This document shows positions 32,301-45,600 of a stretch of 64,000 nt of DNA, piece by piece. The notes beneath the pieces were generated by a model. The model was not told where the DNA came from. It searched no databases and saw only the letters and a program-made list of their open reading frames with translations. The position numbers were made by a program, and so were the translations under genes. Origin of the DNA: Chara braunii (taxonomy: Eukaryota > Streptophyta > Charophyceae > Charales > Characeae); contig BFEA01000392.1 in NCBI GenBank assembly GCA_003427395.1, positions 1,045,246 to 1,109,245 of the forward strand, given 5' to 3'. Numbering within the stretch: the first letter of the stretch is position 1; the number at the start of each line of letters is the position of its first letter.

Positions 32301-35300
32301 TTCAAAATGTTGGATCAGTTGGAGCATTTCTGGGCCACTTCACAGCACATAAACATGTTGAAGTGTGGTGGAGCGAGACCCTGTATCGCACGCAGAAAAG
32401 TAGTCTGAATACATTCACGACGAGGCTGTGGTTATCGTCGGAATGCGGAGTTCTCCGACTTCTCGTGCTCCCCCTACTCGCTTCCTCCGCTCCTTCCTAC
32501 TTGCCTTCTCCTTCTCTGTGCTCCTAATTGTCTTTGTGGTTGCTTTTACTTTCTCCGGCTTCGTGCTCGTCACCCCTTCTTTCGTCCATGCTGTGTTTTG
32601 CCATTACTGGACACCTCTTATTATCAGTTTCCAGTCAATGAACATTGGAAAGAACGCAAAGTAATCACGACGGCGTCTCTCTCTCGAACTTATGATGACT
32701 CGCTTATAAACAGCAAATCTGTCCTCGTTTTCTAATTGATGTGTGTTGTGTTGCTTGCGACATCTATGTTTCCTGCCGTTTTTTCTGTTCACCTTTTTTG
32801 TTTGCTTCCGTTTTCTTGCCCCTTTTCTTCTACGTAACCGCGTGTCGTTGTAAGGAACGGGATTATTTTCAGTTGGCGGCGGCAAGTTAGTATTATTCCT
32901 ATTGCTCTGTTGAGGATATGAGCTTGCAACGCGAATAGAACTCCCGGTCATTGTATCTGTATTTTGCGGCAATTAACAGTCCTGATGCAGGGATAATGAC
33001 CGGGCGTTTACTCGGGTAAACACAATAGCACACGGACACGGAGAGAGCGCAGAGATGAGAGAGAAAACCACTGATACCTATACCAAGCAGTTGGTACGAA
33101 CCCTCTACGGACCGCAATGCTGCAATGTCGAGAAGCAACGAGCCAGGAGCTTACCGAGGGAAAGCAGGCGAGAGAAAAACGGAAATGGCAAAAATGAGAG
33201 CTAGGTGAGGGAGGAAAATGCGAACAATAAAAACTAGGCCAAGGACGAATACATGTACTATTGCTGCTATTCGATTGGGAAGGTTGAATAGCACCCAGGT
33301 CATGGTGCAATATTGTTCCCGTTTTCCTCCCTCACCTAGCTCTTCTCTTTGCCATTTGCGTTTTTCTCTCGTCGGTAAGATCCTGGCTTGTTGCTTCTCG
33401 ACATTGCGGCGGTATCAGTGATTTTTATCTCAGCTCTGCGCTCTCATCGTGTCCTTGTGCACCTTTCTCAGCTCTGCGCACTTACCTGAAATAAATGCCC
33501 GGTCATTATCGCTGCATCTGGACTGAGAATTGCGGCAAGATACAGATACAATGATCGGGCGTTCTATACGGGTGAAGGCGGTAGTCGCTTCCAACCTGTT
33601 TGTCACAAGTCGTGTCTCGGATCTCCGTTTGTTCATTTTTCTAATTCACTCCGCCCTGTCGACGGCAGCCTTTCTCTCGAGTTCGCTGTTCTCTCTCCGC
33701 TTTCGTTGCTCACATTTCTTCTGTGCACTAGTCTCATTTCTTTCTCCTCCCATCGGTGTTTAATAGGCGAGGGTGGGTGTTCGGTCTAACGCTTTCCTGT
33801 CTTTCCACCCTAAGGTTCATGATTTCGATCGTGTTGTTGTAAGTTTTGTCAGTCCTTGGCACAGTTGTGTTAATCTTTGCTTCTCCGACCTTCCCTGTGC
33901 TGCTCTTTTGTCTATTTCCTTTCCGTGTCGTCCTTATGCAGGAGCCACGATAATCTTCTGTATCGTTAGATTTTTAACGGATGTCCCGAAGGACGTGCTG
34001 TCCATTTTTCGCTTCACTGTTCTCCATCTTTTCATTGTCTGGCAACTGGACATTCTCTCTGCACATTCGGTCCTTTGCCCCACCTCCTTCCGTGTTCTGT
34101 CTTCCCTCCGTTTCCTTCTCGCCCGTCTTCTTTTTGCTTAGGTTTCTTTTTCCGCCTTTCTTCTTACCTTTCGCCGTTCCTTTCCCGTTTCCTGTTCGCC
34201 CATCTTCTTCCTTTGTAGGTTTTTTTCTTCTTGCCTTACGCCGTTTCCTCCCCGTTTCTTTTTCGCCTTTCTTCATACCTTTCGAGGTTTCCTTCCCTTT
34301 TCCTGCTTTTCTTTGTCTTCGTTCATTCGCCGTCTTCTCCCATTTTATCTTTTGAGTATGCTTTCGTTTATCTTGTTCTCTACCCCTTCTCTTTCCTTTT
34401 TTTCTCTATCCCCGTCTTTTTCCCTGTTTCGTTCCCTCTGATTGCTTTTGTTTTTTGTCTTCGTTCATTCGCCGTCTTCTCCCTTGATTAGCCATCTTTT
34501 GCGTATGCTTCCGTTTATCTTGTTCTCTGCCCGTTCTCTTTCCTTATTTTTCTCTATCCCCGTCGTTTTCCCTGTCTCGTTCCCTCTGATTGCTTTCGTC
34601 TTTTGTCTTCGTCACTCCCCGTCGTCTCCCTTCCTCCACTTTCTTTCTTTTGTGTCCGCTTCTGTCTCGGTCTTTTCCATCATCCCCCTGTTTCTTTTTT
34701 GTTTCCTGTCCGTGTCGTCTCTCGCTCGTTTGCCTGTTCTCCAACGTCTTCCTCCTTTTGCTGACTCGTCTTTCCTCGCTGTCCTTTCTTTGCCCGCCGC
34801 GTTCCCTTTCTCCGCCTCTCTCCCTCCTTTCTCCGCCGTTTTTCCCCATTCGGTCTTGCATTTCTCGCCGTCCAGTCTTTAACTCTTCATTTCCCTGTCT
34901 TTCCGTTCCTTCCCGGTGTTTTCTTTCCTATTGTCTCTCGTTTCTTCATTCGTTTTCCATTTGTTTCGCCGTCATTATCCTCCCTCCTCATTTTTGATTC
35001 GTCGTCTCCTCCTCTATGACGTGCTTATTCATGAGGTTCAGGTTTTCGTTGTTTGTTGGTTTCTCCGCTAACGATTCCCCATCACCTAGGGATGCCTGCT
35101 ATAGATGAAGTTAGGGTCGAGGTAGTTTGTCCTTTTGGGTTGGCCGATGGGCGATGCCGAATTGCCAGTAATCCGAGATGTCTTTCAACTCTTGCTGCTT
35201 CTACCGTCTTCCCCCGAACATTCAGCACGCTGAAATGGACGTATACAGGCCGTCTTTCCGGTTCGATGCAGTCAAAATGAGGGTCCGTTGTGTTCGGGGG

Positions 35301-38300
35301 AAGACTGTAGTCATGAAGCGCAAGGGCTGTGTTATTGATCCTACCGTCTTTACCCAAATGGAGCGTCAATACAGTTGTACACTGTACGTGGCGCGACTTT
35401 CCATCGAGGTGAGTGCATGGTCATTATTGTATTTGGGGCAATATTCCGTCATAATACTGTGATAAGACTCGGCCATGTCGGCGTTGAAGCATGTGGTAGT
35501 GCAGCTGCGGTGTCGAGAACTTGGCGTTGACTGTAACGGTGCCTCGTTGACTGGGCTGGATTCCCCACACCGTTATGCGGATTGAATTGATGGTCAGGAA
35601 AAAGTATAAAGTGGTAGTTTGGGAGCAGCTCACGATTGTCGCTAAGACCCTTTTTTTAAGTCTTTTTTCACATCAATATTGTGGTTATGGTATCGAATGT
35701 GGACAGATCTCGGGATTCTCTGGTATGTATCTGAACAGAAAGAGGCCAGGTTCGAGTGGACAAGGTTCTTGGGTGAAGATGGTAGGCAGACGTATCGACG
35801 AACGAAGACCAAAGAGTGACCAGAAGATTACGCTCGAGTGGCCCATTGGGAGGGATAATGGCCAGTCGAACCGGTGGTTATCAATGTATCAGCAAGAAAC
35901 GAGCGGTAATGTGAGCGGAGCTCGAGTAGCATATATATCCGCTGCAAGATTTAGTACCCATGGTTTTTGTTATAATGAGCTGTGTCGTCTTGAGTTGGAG
36001 GGCTCGCGGCACGACTCACCAAACGTGAGATCTTGAACGTATCGGGGTCAGTGCGCAGTCCATGGACGTGCAAGATGTTGGCGTTTGGCTACCGATTTTG
36101 CCCCGTCACTATAGCCGTATCTGATTCAACTGTCAGTCCAGGTGCAAGGTACACCGATTAGGACCGGGCGTTGTATTCGGCTGAAGACGGTAGTCGTGCG
36201 TCGAGTCCCTAAGAGGTGTTGATCGATCGTCAGATATAAACGTACTGTTCGACGTCTGCGTTGTCTACGTATTTATTTCTCTCCTTGTTTTCTTTTTTTT
36301 TCTTTCCTTTGGAGATGTTAAAACATGCGCGAGTCCGTCTCACGATGCCTTGGTGTTCGGATGACCTTGAGAAAACCCATGACGACTTGGGTTCCACCAC
36401 TCCAATGAGAGACTGCCTTCATGATTTGACCGGGTTCGGACAACCTAAATAAATAATCCTGGTTCTGCTGTTTCATTCTCCCACTTCCTTTTGGCGCACC
36501 TGTTAAAACTGTATCGATACAGCGAAGATTTGGTATGTACCCGATGGTCGAAAATGACATGACATATCGCGGAGGCAATGTCGTTGATGTTGTGCACTGC
36601 CGCCGTTCTGTTTTCCTTTCATTTTGATTCTCGAGTATGGCTCTCTTCCATCTCTGTGAATACGTTTACTTTTCCGCTTACCCCGCTGTTCATTGAAAGC
36701 AATAGCGCAGCACCGCTGGCGGTCTGTTGCACAGCCCTGAAGTCGAGTGATAGGCAATAAGGCAGCATTGCAGGCGTTGTGTGCTGTTCGTGGGGCGTTC
36801 TGTTCTTTTGGGATTGGGTAAATCTTCACCTCGTGTCTGGAAACCGGGATAGTTTTTGCGGTGTATCTTCTCTGGAGCCTTGTATTCGAGGGCAGTAGAA
36901 AAGCGCGGTGTCCTGTTTTCCTGGTTTAGTACGTGTCTTTCTGGTTTAGGTATTTCTTATCGTTATCGCTCTGGGATTTGGATAGCATTCGTTTGACCAT
37001 TGCCACCACTGCCACCATTGCATGTAAATCAACAGTGATCACTGTGATTCCTTCCCTTGCTTGCTCGGCTGATTCAAACCTTCTTTGTCTCTCCTCTTTG
37101 GCCCTTCTGGATGCTCCAAAGCACAAAAGCCAGGAAAGCGCAAAAGCCATGATGGTGTTTTTTTCTGATCGTTTGTTCTGGTGTGTGGTTGGTTTATTGT
37201 ATTCCAGGCTGGAGGATCTTCGGGCACCTTTTGAGCGGTTTGGAACAATCAAGGATGTCTACATCCCTAAAGATTACTACACTAGGTGAGTGAAGTGTGT
37301 TGGGTATGTGATTCTGCGCTTGTTTCTGTGTTTGTGAAATCAGGTACCACGCCAACGGGGCGCATAAGTTGAACTCAGACTTCAATGGTAGACTTCGTGT
37401 GAGTCCGTTATTCTCTTCAGTTACACTTGAGATATTCTGTGTTGCAAAATGGATGACATAAAATGAAAATATACCCTCCGTAGTCCCGGAAAATGAGCGT
37501 CGTCTGCTCTCCACTGTGCTTTGGGACAGCCTGTCCATTTTGCTGCCGTATGTTCGGACATAGACGGTCGGGGACTACCACCATTCTCTCATTCGCCGTT
37601 GGCAAATGGTTGACCGACCTGTTCTCAGAATGATGTGCTTTGTAAGGGCTTTGGTACACAACCTTTCGACCCAGGAATCCAGTAGTGAGGGGAGTTTTTC
37701 GACGTGCTGGTCCAGAAGCCGAATTCCATACGAGCCCAATCGGCATGCCTCGACTATGATTTCGTGCCTGCTCTATGTATTTGAACACCGGCCGATGGTT
37801 ATCGTTAGATGGTGTTATGCGAGCGACCATCCGTTTTTGCTTGCTTTTGTCTGCACTTTGCGGTCACCTTGTGGTACATTCCCTGGTCATCACGAAGTCG
37901 TTTTCGGTCTCATCTGGAGCTCCGCTGGCAGTCTTGTGCCAGGCCTGTGTTGGCCTGCAGGCTGTTTTTTCAGTCCCATGAGCAGTCCTTTGCAGTCCCA
38001 TTGGACTATCCAGTCCAATGTGCGGTGTCAGGCACAGTCCCACACGCAATCTCATGCGCAGTCCCCATGTTGGTACAAGGTGTCTGCAATCGCATCGGAC
38101 TACAGTCGCATGCGCAGTGTCAGGCACAGTCTCATACGCAGTATCCAATGCGGAATTCCATTCGCAGATGCGTTGTGCAGCCGTGCTGTCTAGCTGCAGT
38201 CACGTGTGCAGCACCTCAGGCATAATCCCATGCATGCTCCCGTTTGTACGTCCGTACGCAGCCCAATAGTGCTCAAGTTGATGTTTGAATGCGAAGAGGT

Positions 38301-39595
38301 GGAGGGGTAGTCTGTAGCCAATGACTCGTGTGGGTCAGACTTGTTCTTCACCGCCATCTGTAATAACTACCTTGGTCCCGGACGCGCACAAGTATGGAGG
38401 GGGGTGTCCTAAGTCCCCCTTCTGGATATGCTCGAGTTTCATGTGGACCTGAAAGGGAGTGTGTGAGTCTGAGAATGTATGTAGGCAGAGACTGCACAGG
38501 TGCTCATTCTGCGCCTGGGCCTTAGGACATGACTGTGTGCATTACGTATGCATGTGGGGACGTAATGGAAGGGTATCGTTGCACATACGTAAAGATAAAG
38601 GAAGTTATTATGAACACAAGAATGGATCACATATGTTCGGGAGGGGGTAATAGGGTCTGCAAAGTATTGCTCCACCTGTCAATGGACAAAGGCAGATTTT
38701 AAGTCTTGATTTGGTGGATTCCTTACGATCCTGGGATCGCCAGTAAACCCCCAGGTGTCCAACTGTGTGTCGAGCACAATAGCCGTCGGGCAGGCCTGGC
38801 ATGGCTTGTGCTGGTTGGGTGTCCACGTAGTGCGTAGTGCGAAAAAAAAATTAGCGACGGCGAGAGTGCCCACGAACCGCCTGTTTGATTTTTTTTTTTG
38901 TTTGTGTTCTTTACGTCTGGATTTCCCCTTTCTGTGAGGGGAGGGTGCAAGTTTGGTTACCCTTGTGAATTCGAACTGGATCGGGTTACCATATGTTATG
39001 CCCCGTCGGAAGTCAGCACCGGTCCAATATGCCCCGTTGGGAGGTCAGCACCAGTCCAACTGCGTGTCGGGTACAATAGCCGCCTGCTGGACATTGCCAT
39101 AGTGGCGAACGCCATGGCACCTGGACCCCAGTAGTCGTGGGAAGCGTGGTCCACCTGCTTCTTCCATCTCCTACGCTGCCAGAGACTGTTTAACGCCACA
39201 GCCTCCTGTTGTGCTTCTCTTCTTATTTCTCTCTCCCCACATGCCGCGTCTGCTTCCTCCTCCCAAACGCCACCTTTTGATGCTCTCCTGACCGTGTTGC
39301 CATCCTCCTCTGACGTTTCCCCCGTCATCCAACCACCTTTCTGCTATCCCCCCCCTCCTTTTCCGCCGTTGTCCCCAAGCGTTCAACCAAACTCCCCTTC
39401 CTTCTATATCTCTTCTGAGATTCCGGCATCCTCTTCTTTACCCCATTTCACCATCCTTCCCCCATCGCTCTTCCAACTTTTCACATACCGTGAGTCCACG
39501 ACTTCATGATCTTTTAAGGTTCAGTCCAACTGTGATACCAGAATGTGAAACAAAACAGAATTGCCCAGAACCTGAATCAGCCGGCTCCTTTACTC

Positions 39596-39628
<33 letters not shown>

Positions 39629-42600
39629 TTCTGGAATGAGGCACGTTTTGGATGGTTTTGGGTCGCAATCGCCCTTGACGGCAGGTGGATCTATATGGAT
39701 TTCGTTCCTTTGGTGTTTGAAATGATGAAAGTGTGTGTTGACAGTGCTTGGAACCTAATGCAATTGTTACGAACGGCTCGGTGGGTGGTTGTTTTCTGTG
39801 TGACGTTTGGTACAGTTCTCGTGTCTACCAAGAGAAATGAACTGTGGTTCGTGATATTGATGTCTGTTCAAACTTCTGACATCTGGTGCTTCATGAAATG
39901 CTTAAGGGACCTATAGAGTGGCTGCTCTTTGGCAGCGAAGTGCCAATTCTTTGTGTGTTTTTGTGTGCACAAGAGCTGTTTTCGTAGGCACACACAGGTG
40001 ATTGGAGAGGGGAAGGTGTGTTTTTGTGTGCACAAGACGTAGGAGGGTGATCGTTTTGTGCGGGTTTGAAGGCGGTGAGGGAAACGCATATGGGAGGGAT
40101 GTGAAACGAGAGGCGGGTAGTTTGTGACGGGAAAGCAGCGGGAGGGAGTATCAGATTGGGGGCGGAATAAATGGTGGGAGGTGGCTGGAAAGCAGCGGGA
40201 AGGCGACGGAAAGGTCAGGAGTATCGGGTTGGGGGGGTGGAGAAATCGTGTGTGGGTAAATGGGTTGGGGGTGGAGAAATCGTTTGCGGGTAAATGGGTT
40301 GGGGGTGGAGAAATGGTGTGTTGGGGGTGGAGAAATCGTGTGTGGGTTAATGATGGGCGGTGACGCGAAAGCAGCAGGAAGGTGACCTGAAGTTGCAGGA
40401 CTGGGAAACTGGTATCAGGCAGTGAATGGGATGGGGGCCAGATGAAAAAGGCGGCATTGTGTGCGTGTGAAGCAGTATGGGCTTCCATCTGTGTGTGGGT
40501 GGGTATTGCAGATCTATGAGATGTGTGGTCCACAGCCGAAATATGTGTTCAGATCGATATTGGTAGGGATGTCCGTTTCCTCTCTGCAGCCGAGATGGTG
40601 AGGCAGAGAGGGGAGTGGCGTCCCTGGTGCCTTGCCGTGTTGTATCGAAAACGAGTGAGGTAAGGATGCACTACATGTTTGTTATTTTCAGGTAGCAGTA
40701 AAATCAGCTGGCAATGGATGCAGTGAAATGAGTGTCGAAGGTGAGTTTAGAGAGGGAAAAGTCAAAACACACTATACATGTGTAGTGCTGATTCAAAGTG
40801 AAAACCCGAAACACGAGAAAGAGGCTTTCTGTCTCAGATGATGAAAGAATGTTGTCTGACTATGGTTGCGAGGTGAAAAAGAGAGTTGCAATGAGACAGA
40901 CACAAAAGTTAGAGCCACGATTGGTCATTCATCGAGACAGAAAGAAAGATGCCGCTGTATAGAGAGGCAAGGGATCGTGGAAGGTGAAGACAAGAGAAGA
41001 AAGAAGTGGCATCACCGTCTAGGAAACTGATGTCGAAAAAACGACGGTCGCTTAGGCGAAAGAGGAGGAACAGAATGGCCACCCAAGAGCGCGAAGAAAG
41101 GGTGTGAAAGCTTTTTGATCTTCCATGAAGAGGATTCAAGTCAAGCCGACCCCTGCCCGGCCTTTTGAAGGATGCTTAAATGCTCCCAACTCTGTGGTTC
41201 TTCCCCTATAGCCTGCCCAAGATGAAGATCTCTAGTGTTTCCAGAGTTTCAAGAAGAGAAAAAGAGAGAGGGCAAGAAGTTATCTAGCACTGTCAGGGTG
41301 GAGAAAGGAAACGAGGAGGAGGTATGTTTGTGAGCCACTCCACCGATCTCCTGTTGGAGTTCCTCCTGACTGATTGTGCCTTATCTTCCCCTTTCCCCAG
41401 CTCTTCCCTTGGGTTTGCTAGTGTGATGTTCTCACCATTGTGGCCTTGCGGTGTTCAAATGTGAACTGTTGTCGACCATCGTGACTCTGTTCTGTAATTG
41501 CATTTCTATCACCTTTTAGCGAACGAAATCCTTTTGCTGAGTGGTAAGTGTTTTCCTTTGGGCTCGAAGGGTTGGCTATCTTTTACAAGGACAGGAAACA
41601 GGACCAAACACCTAAAGTATGGTGCAAGTTTATGAAAGAGTTGACACATTGGTGGTGTTTCTGCTTTCATCTCTTGTTTGGTCGAAAGTATGAACGCTTG
41701 TTGACTTAAATCTCCTCTCTTTTGTGAAGTCTTTCAGGAGCCTGTGCGTGCAGGTGTAGCCAAAGAAGATGGAAAGAACCTCTAGCCTTGCTTGTTTACG
41801 TTGAATTCACTTGTCTTTCCCTTGTCAAAGCGGGTGACATAGGGTATGCTATCGTCTCATCGAGAAAGTGGCAGAGTCAAAGATCCGAAATGTCATTCTC
41901 ACATAACAGTTGGTCTGTTCCCGTCAAAACATGTCTAAAAGAACGGGGTTTCCTCTGGTTGATGGATTTCGATCCTGATAGCCCTTCTTTCTGCATAGAC
42001 TCCCTCTATATTGACTTCATTGTAAAGGATAAAGAACCGTGCCAATGATAGAGTAAACGGTAATAACTGGGAGATGTTTTTCTACCCCGTGTTGGGGAGA
42101 GAGAGAGTTAGATGGCAGTGGAAGGGAAGTGGCTGCCTTAACTCCTTGGGGGAAGGACAAGGAATCACTGAGTGCACCCAGGTTGCGGATCTGGATTGCA
42201 CGGCAGCTCTCTCCAACCCTGCTGCCGCACCAGGGGTGCCAGTCAAGGCGACTTTGTTGTGAGTTTGAAGACACATTGTACGGCCACTAACGCGCCCTAC
42301 CCAGCGGAGGAGTTGTCTGGAATCCTTAGCGACTTCACACACAGTGCAACTCGCTCGTGCTTCGCTCTCTTTTTCGTTTGCTTTTCTCTGCAGGTGGATG
42401 CAGTCTTTCTTCGGGGTTGTGTGTCCTCCTGGTGATGGCTGCTGTCTCTCTCCGGGGTTCAGTGTGTCCTCCTGCTGATCAGCTGTAAATCTCTACGGAG
42501 ATCATGTTGTGGAAACGGAGTTTAGATGTTCAGAGAAAGCAAGTAGTTTTTAGTCTCTCCTTGGGGAAGCGGAAGTCTGCTATGTAGAATAGGGACGAAG

Positions 42601-45600
42601 TCGGACAGGGTGGAGATTACTTCCATTTGTGAAGTTTGTATGCAGGACTCGAGCTCTGACATCTGAAGAGGCTTGTTATTTCTTTGATGATAATGGCTCG
42701 CGTTGTGGCAAGAGTGCCTGACGAATTCCATTGCAGACTAACAGTGGTGGATTCATCAGCTGAGGCCCCCCGCTCGTTTGGATAGGATGGTCTCTGTGAC
42801 CATTTTGGACCATACGATCTTGAAAGGACCCGTCTTCATTTGACGAGTACACAGGCAGTAAACTCCACTCACTTCCCCACTATTCTAGCGGATTTGATTT
42901 ACTCTCGGCGTGATTTTTCAAAATTTGTTATGATGTCTTTTTGGGAAAATCAGCCTGGTTTGGATCTGTGACGTCCTCAATTGTTTTGGGCAGCCTGTAC
43001 TGTGTTATGAAATTTCAGATCATTCGTTGGCAGTCTCGGATGGGCTAGGTTGATATTTTCTGTTAGGCTTGCCTGAGCCTGGTGAAGGTGATGAGATTAT
43101 GAAGGGGTATCTGTAGTTGTGAAGTCTATATACTACCACCCATCTTCACCCGAATACAACATACGCCCATTTTTGCTGTATGTAGACTGAAAGTCATCAC
43201 GAATACGGTGATAGTGACCTTGTTTTGTATTCGGGTGAAGATGGTAGACTTATTGCTTAGAACTGTCTTCTGTGCATCACGTTCAGTCTCTTGTAAGATT
43301 AGCCCGGAGTATCTGAAAGATACCCATTTGTCTGAATTTCTGGTAGTAGAACGAGTATCGAGCTGCTAGTCCTTTCCAGATGGACATGTGATCCCTGTTT
43401 GTCTGAATTTCTGGTAGCGGAACGAGTATCAATGTGCTAGTTCTTTCCAGATGGACATGTGATGGTCGCTGTACGTAATGATATTGTCTGGGGCAATTTT
43501 TCACTCCATGTCGTTGATATGGCCTTAACCTGAGAGCGGATGCACAGGTGCGAAAAGTCTGTGCGGGATGCCTAGGTGTCTAGATTGTATGCAATCCAGC
43601 GCCTAAATTCATTGCAAGTTCACTTGTCATTTGAGCTAGAGCATTTCGAAGGGGCGTAGGCGTGCTGATGGTGAGCCCATGCTTATGCTATGTTTTTCTT
43701 CTGCGGTAATGGACTTTGCCAACTCTATGTCCAGGTTCCTGTGAGGGCAGCACAAACATAACATCAGTGATGCCCGGTTGTGGCCCCTTGTTAGAAGAGG
43801 AATCACTCGATACCGAAACGTCTGGTCCTCTTTTTTCCGATATGGATTTCTTGGCTTGTTGAATTAACAAGCAGGGAACCATGCCTTTAGACTGGTGGTG
43901 CCGGCCTTTGTCTTTTAATAGACAGAGCCCTAAATGGAGCCATAGGACGATTTATCGCGCTGTTGATTTATGAGTCACCATGCTGTAGATTCTCATATGT
44001 GGGCATTCGCTCTGAGAAGTTCTATTTCCAATAGCATGGCTGTGGGTCGGTGAGGCAATAGCCCTGGATTTGTAGACACATGATTGAATAATAATTGATG
44101 AGAAAAGACTCATTCCAAACGTTGCCACACGTTAACGACCTGGTTATCATACGTTGTCTGTTCTCTTGTGCCTTTTCGGGGTTTCCGTGGAACGACTGCA
44201 AGTTGTGTTGCCTGCTTTCAATGACATTCAGGTTCATAAAGTAAGTGTGCAGATTCCATTGCATCCGTTCAACACAACTTGAATGGCTCCCATCAATGTT
44301 AACCTGTGTAGCGTTTCAGGGAGCCATTCAAGTGCTTGCTATAAGTCGCGGAAATGGTTTCCTATGTAGCCCGTTCACGAGCTTGCATCTGGTCACTTTC
44401 ACAGGTTGTGCTGAGGGTTACTCGCTGTTAATTTTGGAAACTCGATATGTAATGATGTTTCTCTCATCAGGACGATGTATATCTTTGGCAGGGATCCATC
44501 ATCTTTACCGTTTTGTCATTTCAAGTTTGGTTCTTTGCTTGTCTTCGTTTGCTAGTCTCTTGCTTCATATTTCTTTCCCTTAAACATCTGTGCAAGGATC
44601 GGATAAGAGTCTTTTCTTGTTCTTGTAGTGCCCGCTTGGAGCCCCTTGTAAGTGGTGTATTTGTTGCCGTTACAGACGTAAGTCTTGGGTGCAGTTTGAC
44701 TGTTGACGAAAACCTGCACATAATACTTCCTACAACAAAGGAACTTGTCATCTGTTAGTTCTCCATCTTAAAAGAAAGATGGATGAAATTGCAATGCAAT
44801 TTGAAGGTATATTTGACATGTGCGGTTTTATTGTTCCAGGGAATCTCGGGGATTTGGATTCGTAGAGTTCATGGACCCAGCAGATGCCTCTGATGCGAAG
44901 TTCTACATGGATAAGACACAGCTTCGTGGAAGGCAGATCACAGTGGTGTACGCCGAAGAGAACCGAAAGAAACCTGCAGAGATGCGTCAGAAGGAGAGGT
45001 AAGCGAATGCTGGATTGTTATGTACTTGTAGCTGCCGTAAGGCTGGACACGAATGGGGAAAAAACTCTGGTGGGAGCAGATGAATCAAATCATTACTAAT
45101 TCCAAAGTGGGTGTGGAATTTTATTTGCTGTTATCACAAGTGTGTTTTGGGGGAAAATGTGATTATGGAGTTTATGCTGCAGAGTCAATCATTAAAGACA
45201 TCTACGATTCTATTGAAACTTCTAATAGTCATGAAGAATGGCGTTGGATTGCATGCAATCTCACTCTGCGAAGGTGGAGAGAGCATCCTGCTCTGAAAAT
45301 TTTCTGATTGGGAGTCTATCTGGACGGCACTGCGCAAATGACCCGCCTGGATAGCTGGCTGATCTTTTTTTTCCCTCTTATCGGCCTGAGATGAACGCTG
45401 TCCGTTGGCATCAATGGCCCAGGTCCCTGTGGGAAGGATGCCCAACGATCTGGGCGAAAGGTACCCAGCGATCTGTGCGAAAGGTATCCAGCGATCTGTG
45501 CGAAGGGTACCTGTTGGCCTGTACCACTCTCTGTGACCTAACTGCCCTCCCCGACGTATTATCACTACCGGGCCTACCTTTCCGACCCTATCTGACCTGC

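Larger units (their letters stand above)
29374..37207 (+). other. SR gene intron 1 (7,834 bp)
   Basis: Starts gtaatt, ends attccag. It carries several inverted-repeat elements (29514, 30111, 32931-33590, 35201, 36098) and a long pyrimidine-rich tract (33620-34990). Open frames in it are low-complexity or antisense artefacts. Confidence 0.85.
37286..44839 (+). other. SR gene intron 2 (7,554 bp)
   Basis: gtgagt to gttccag. Contains CAGTC-rich degenerate repeats (37925-38230), a C homopolymer (39597-39628), a G-rich minisatellite (40226-40352), a MITE-like element (43132) and a 71-bp tandem duplication (43327). No nested gene recognised on either strand. Confidence 0.85.

Noticed and set aside
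33974-34997. Long Phe/Ser/Pro-rich frames (+) and Lys/Arg/Glu-rich frames (-)
   Set aside because: Consequence of the pyrimidine strand bias inside intron 1.
37344-37399. Possible extra SR exon after exon 2 (caggtaccacgcc...)
   Set aside because: The RRM reads continuously from exon 2 to exon 3 without it, and inserting it would break the RNP1 region.
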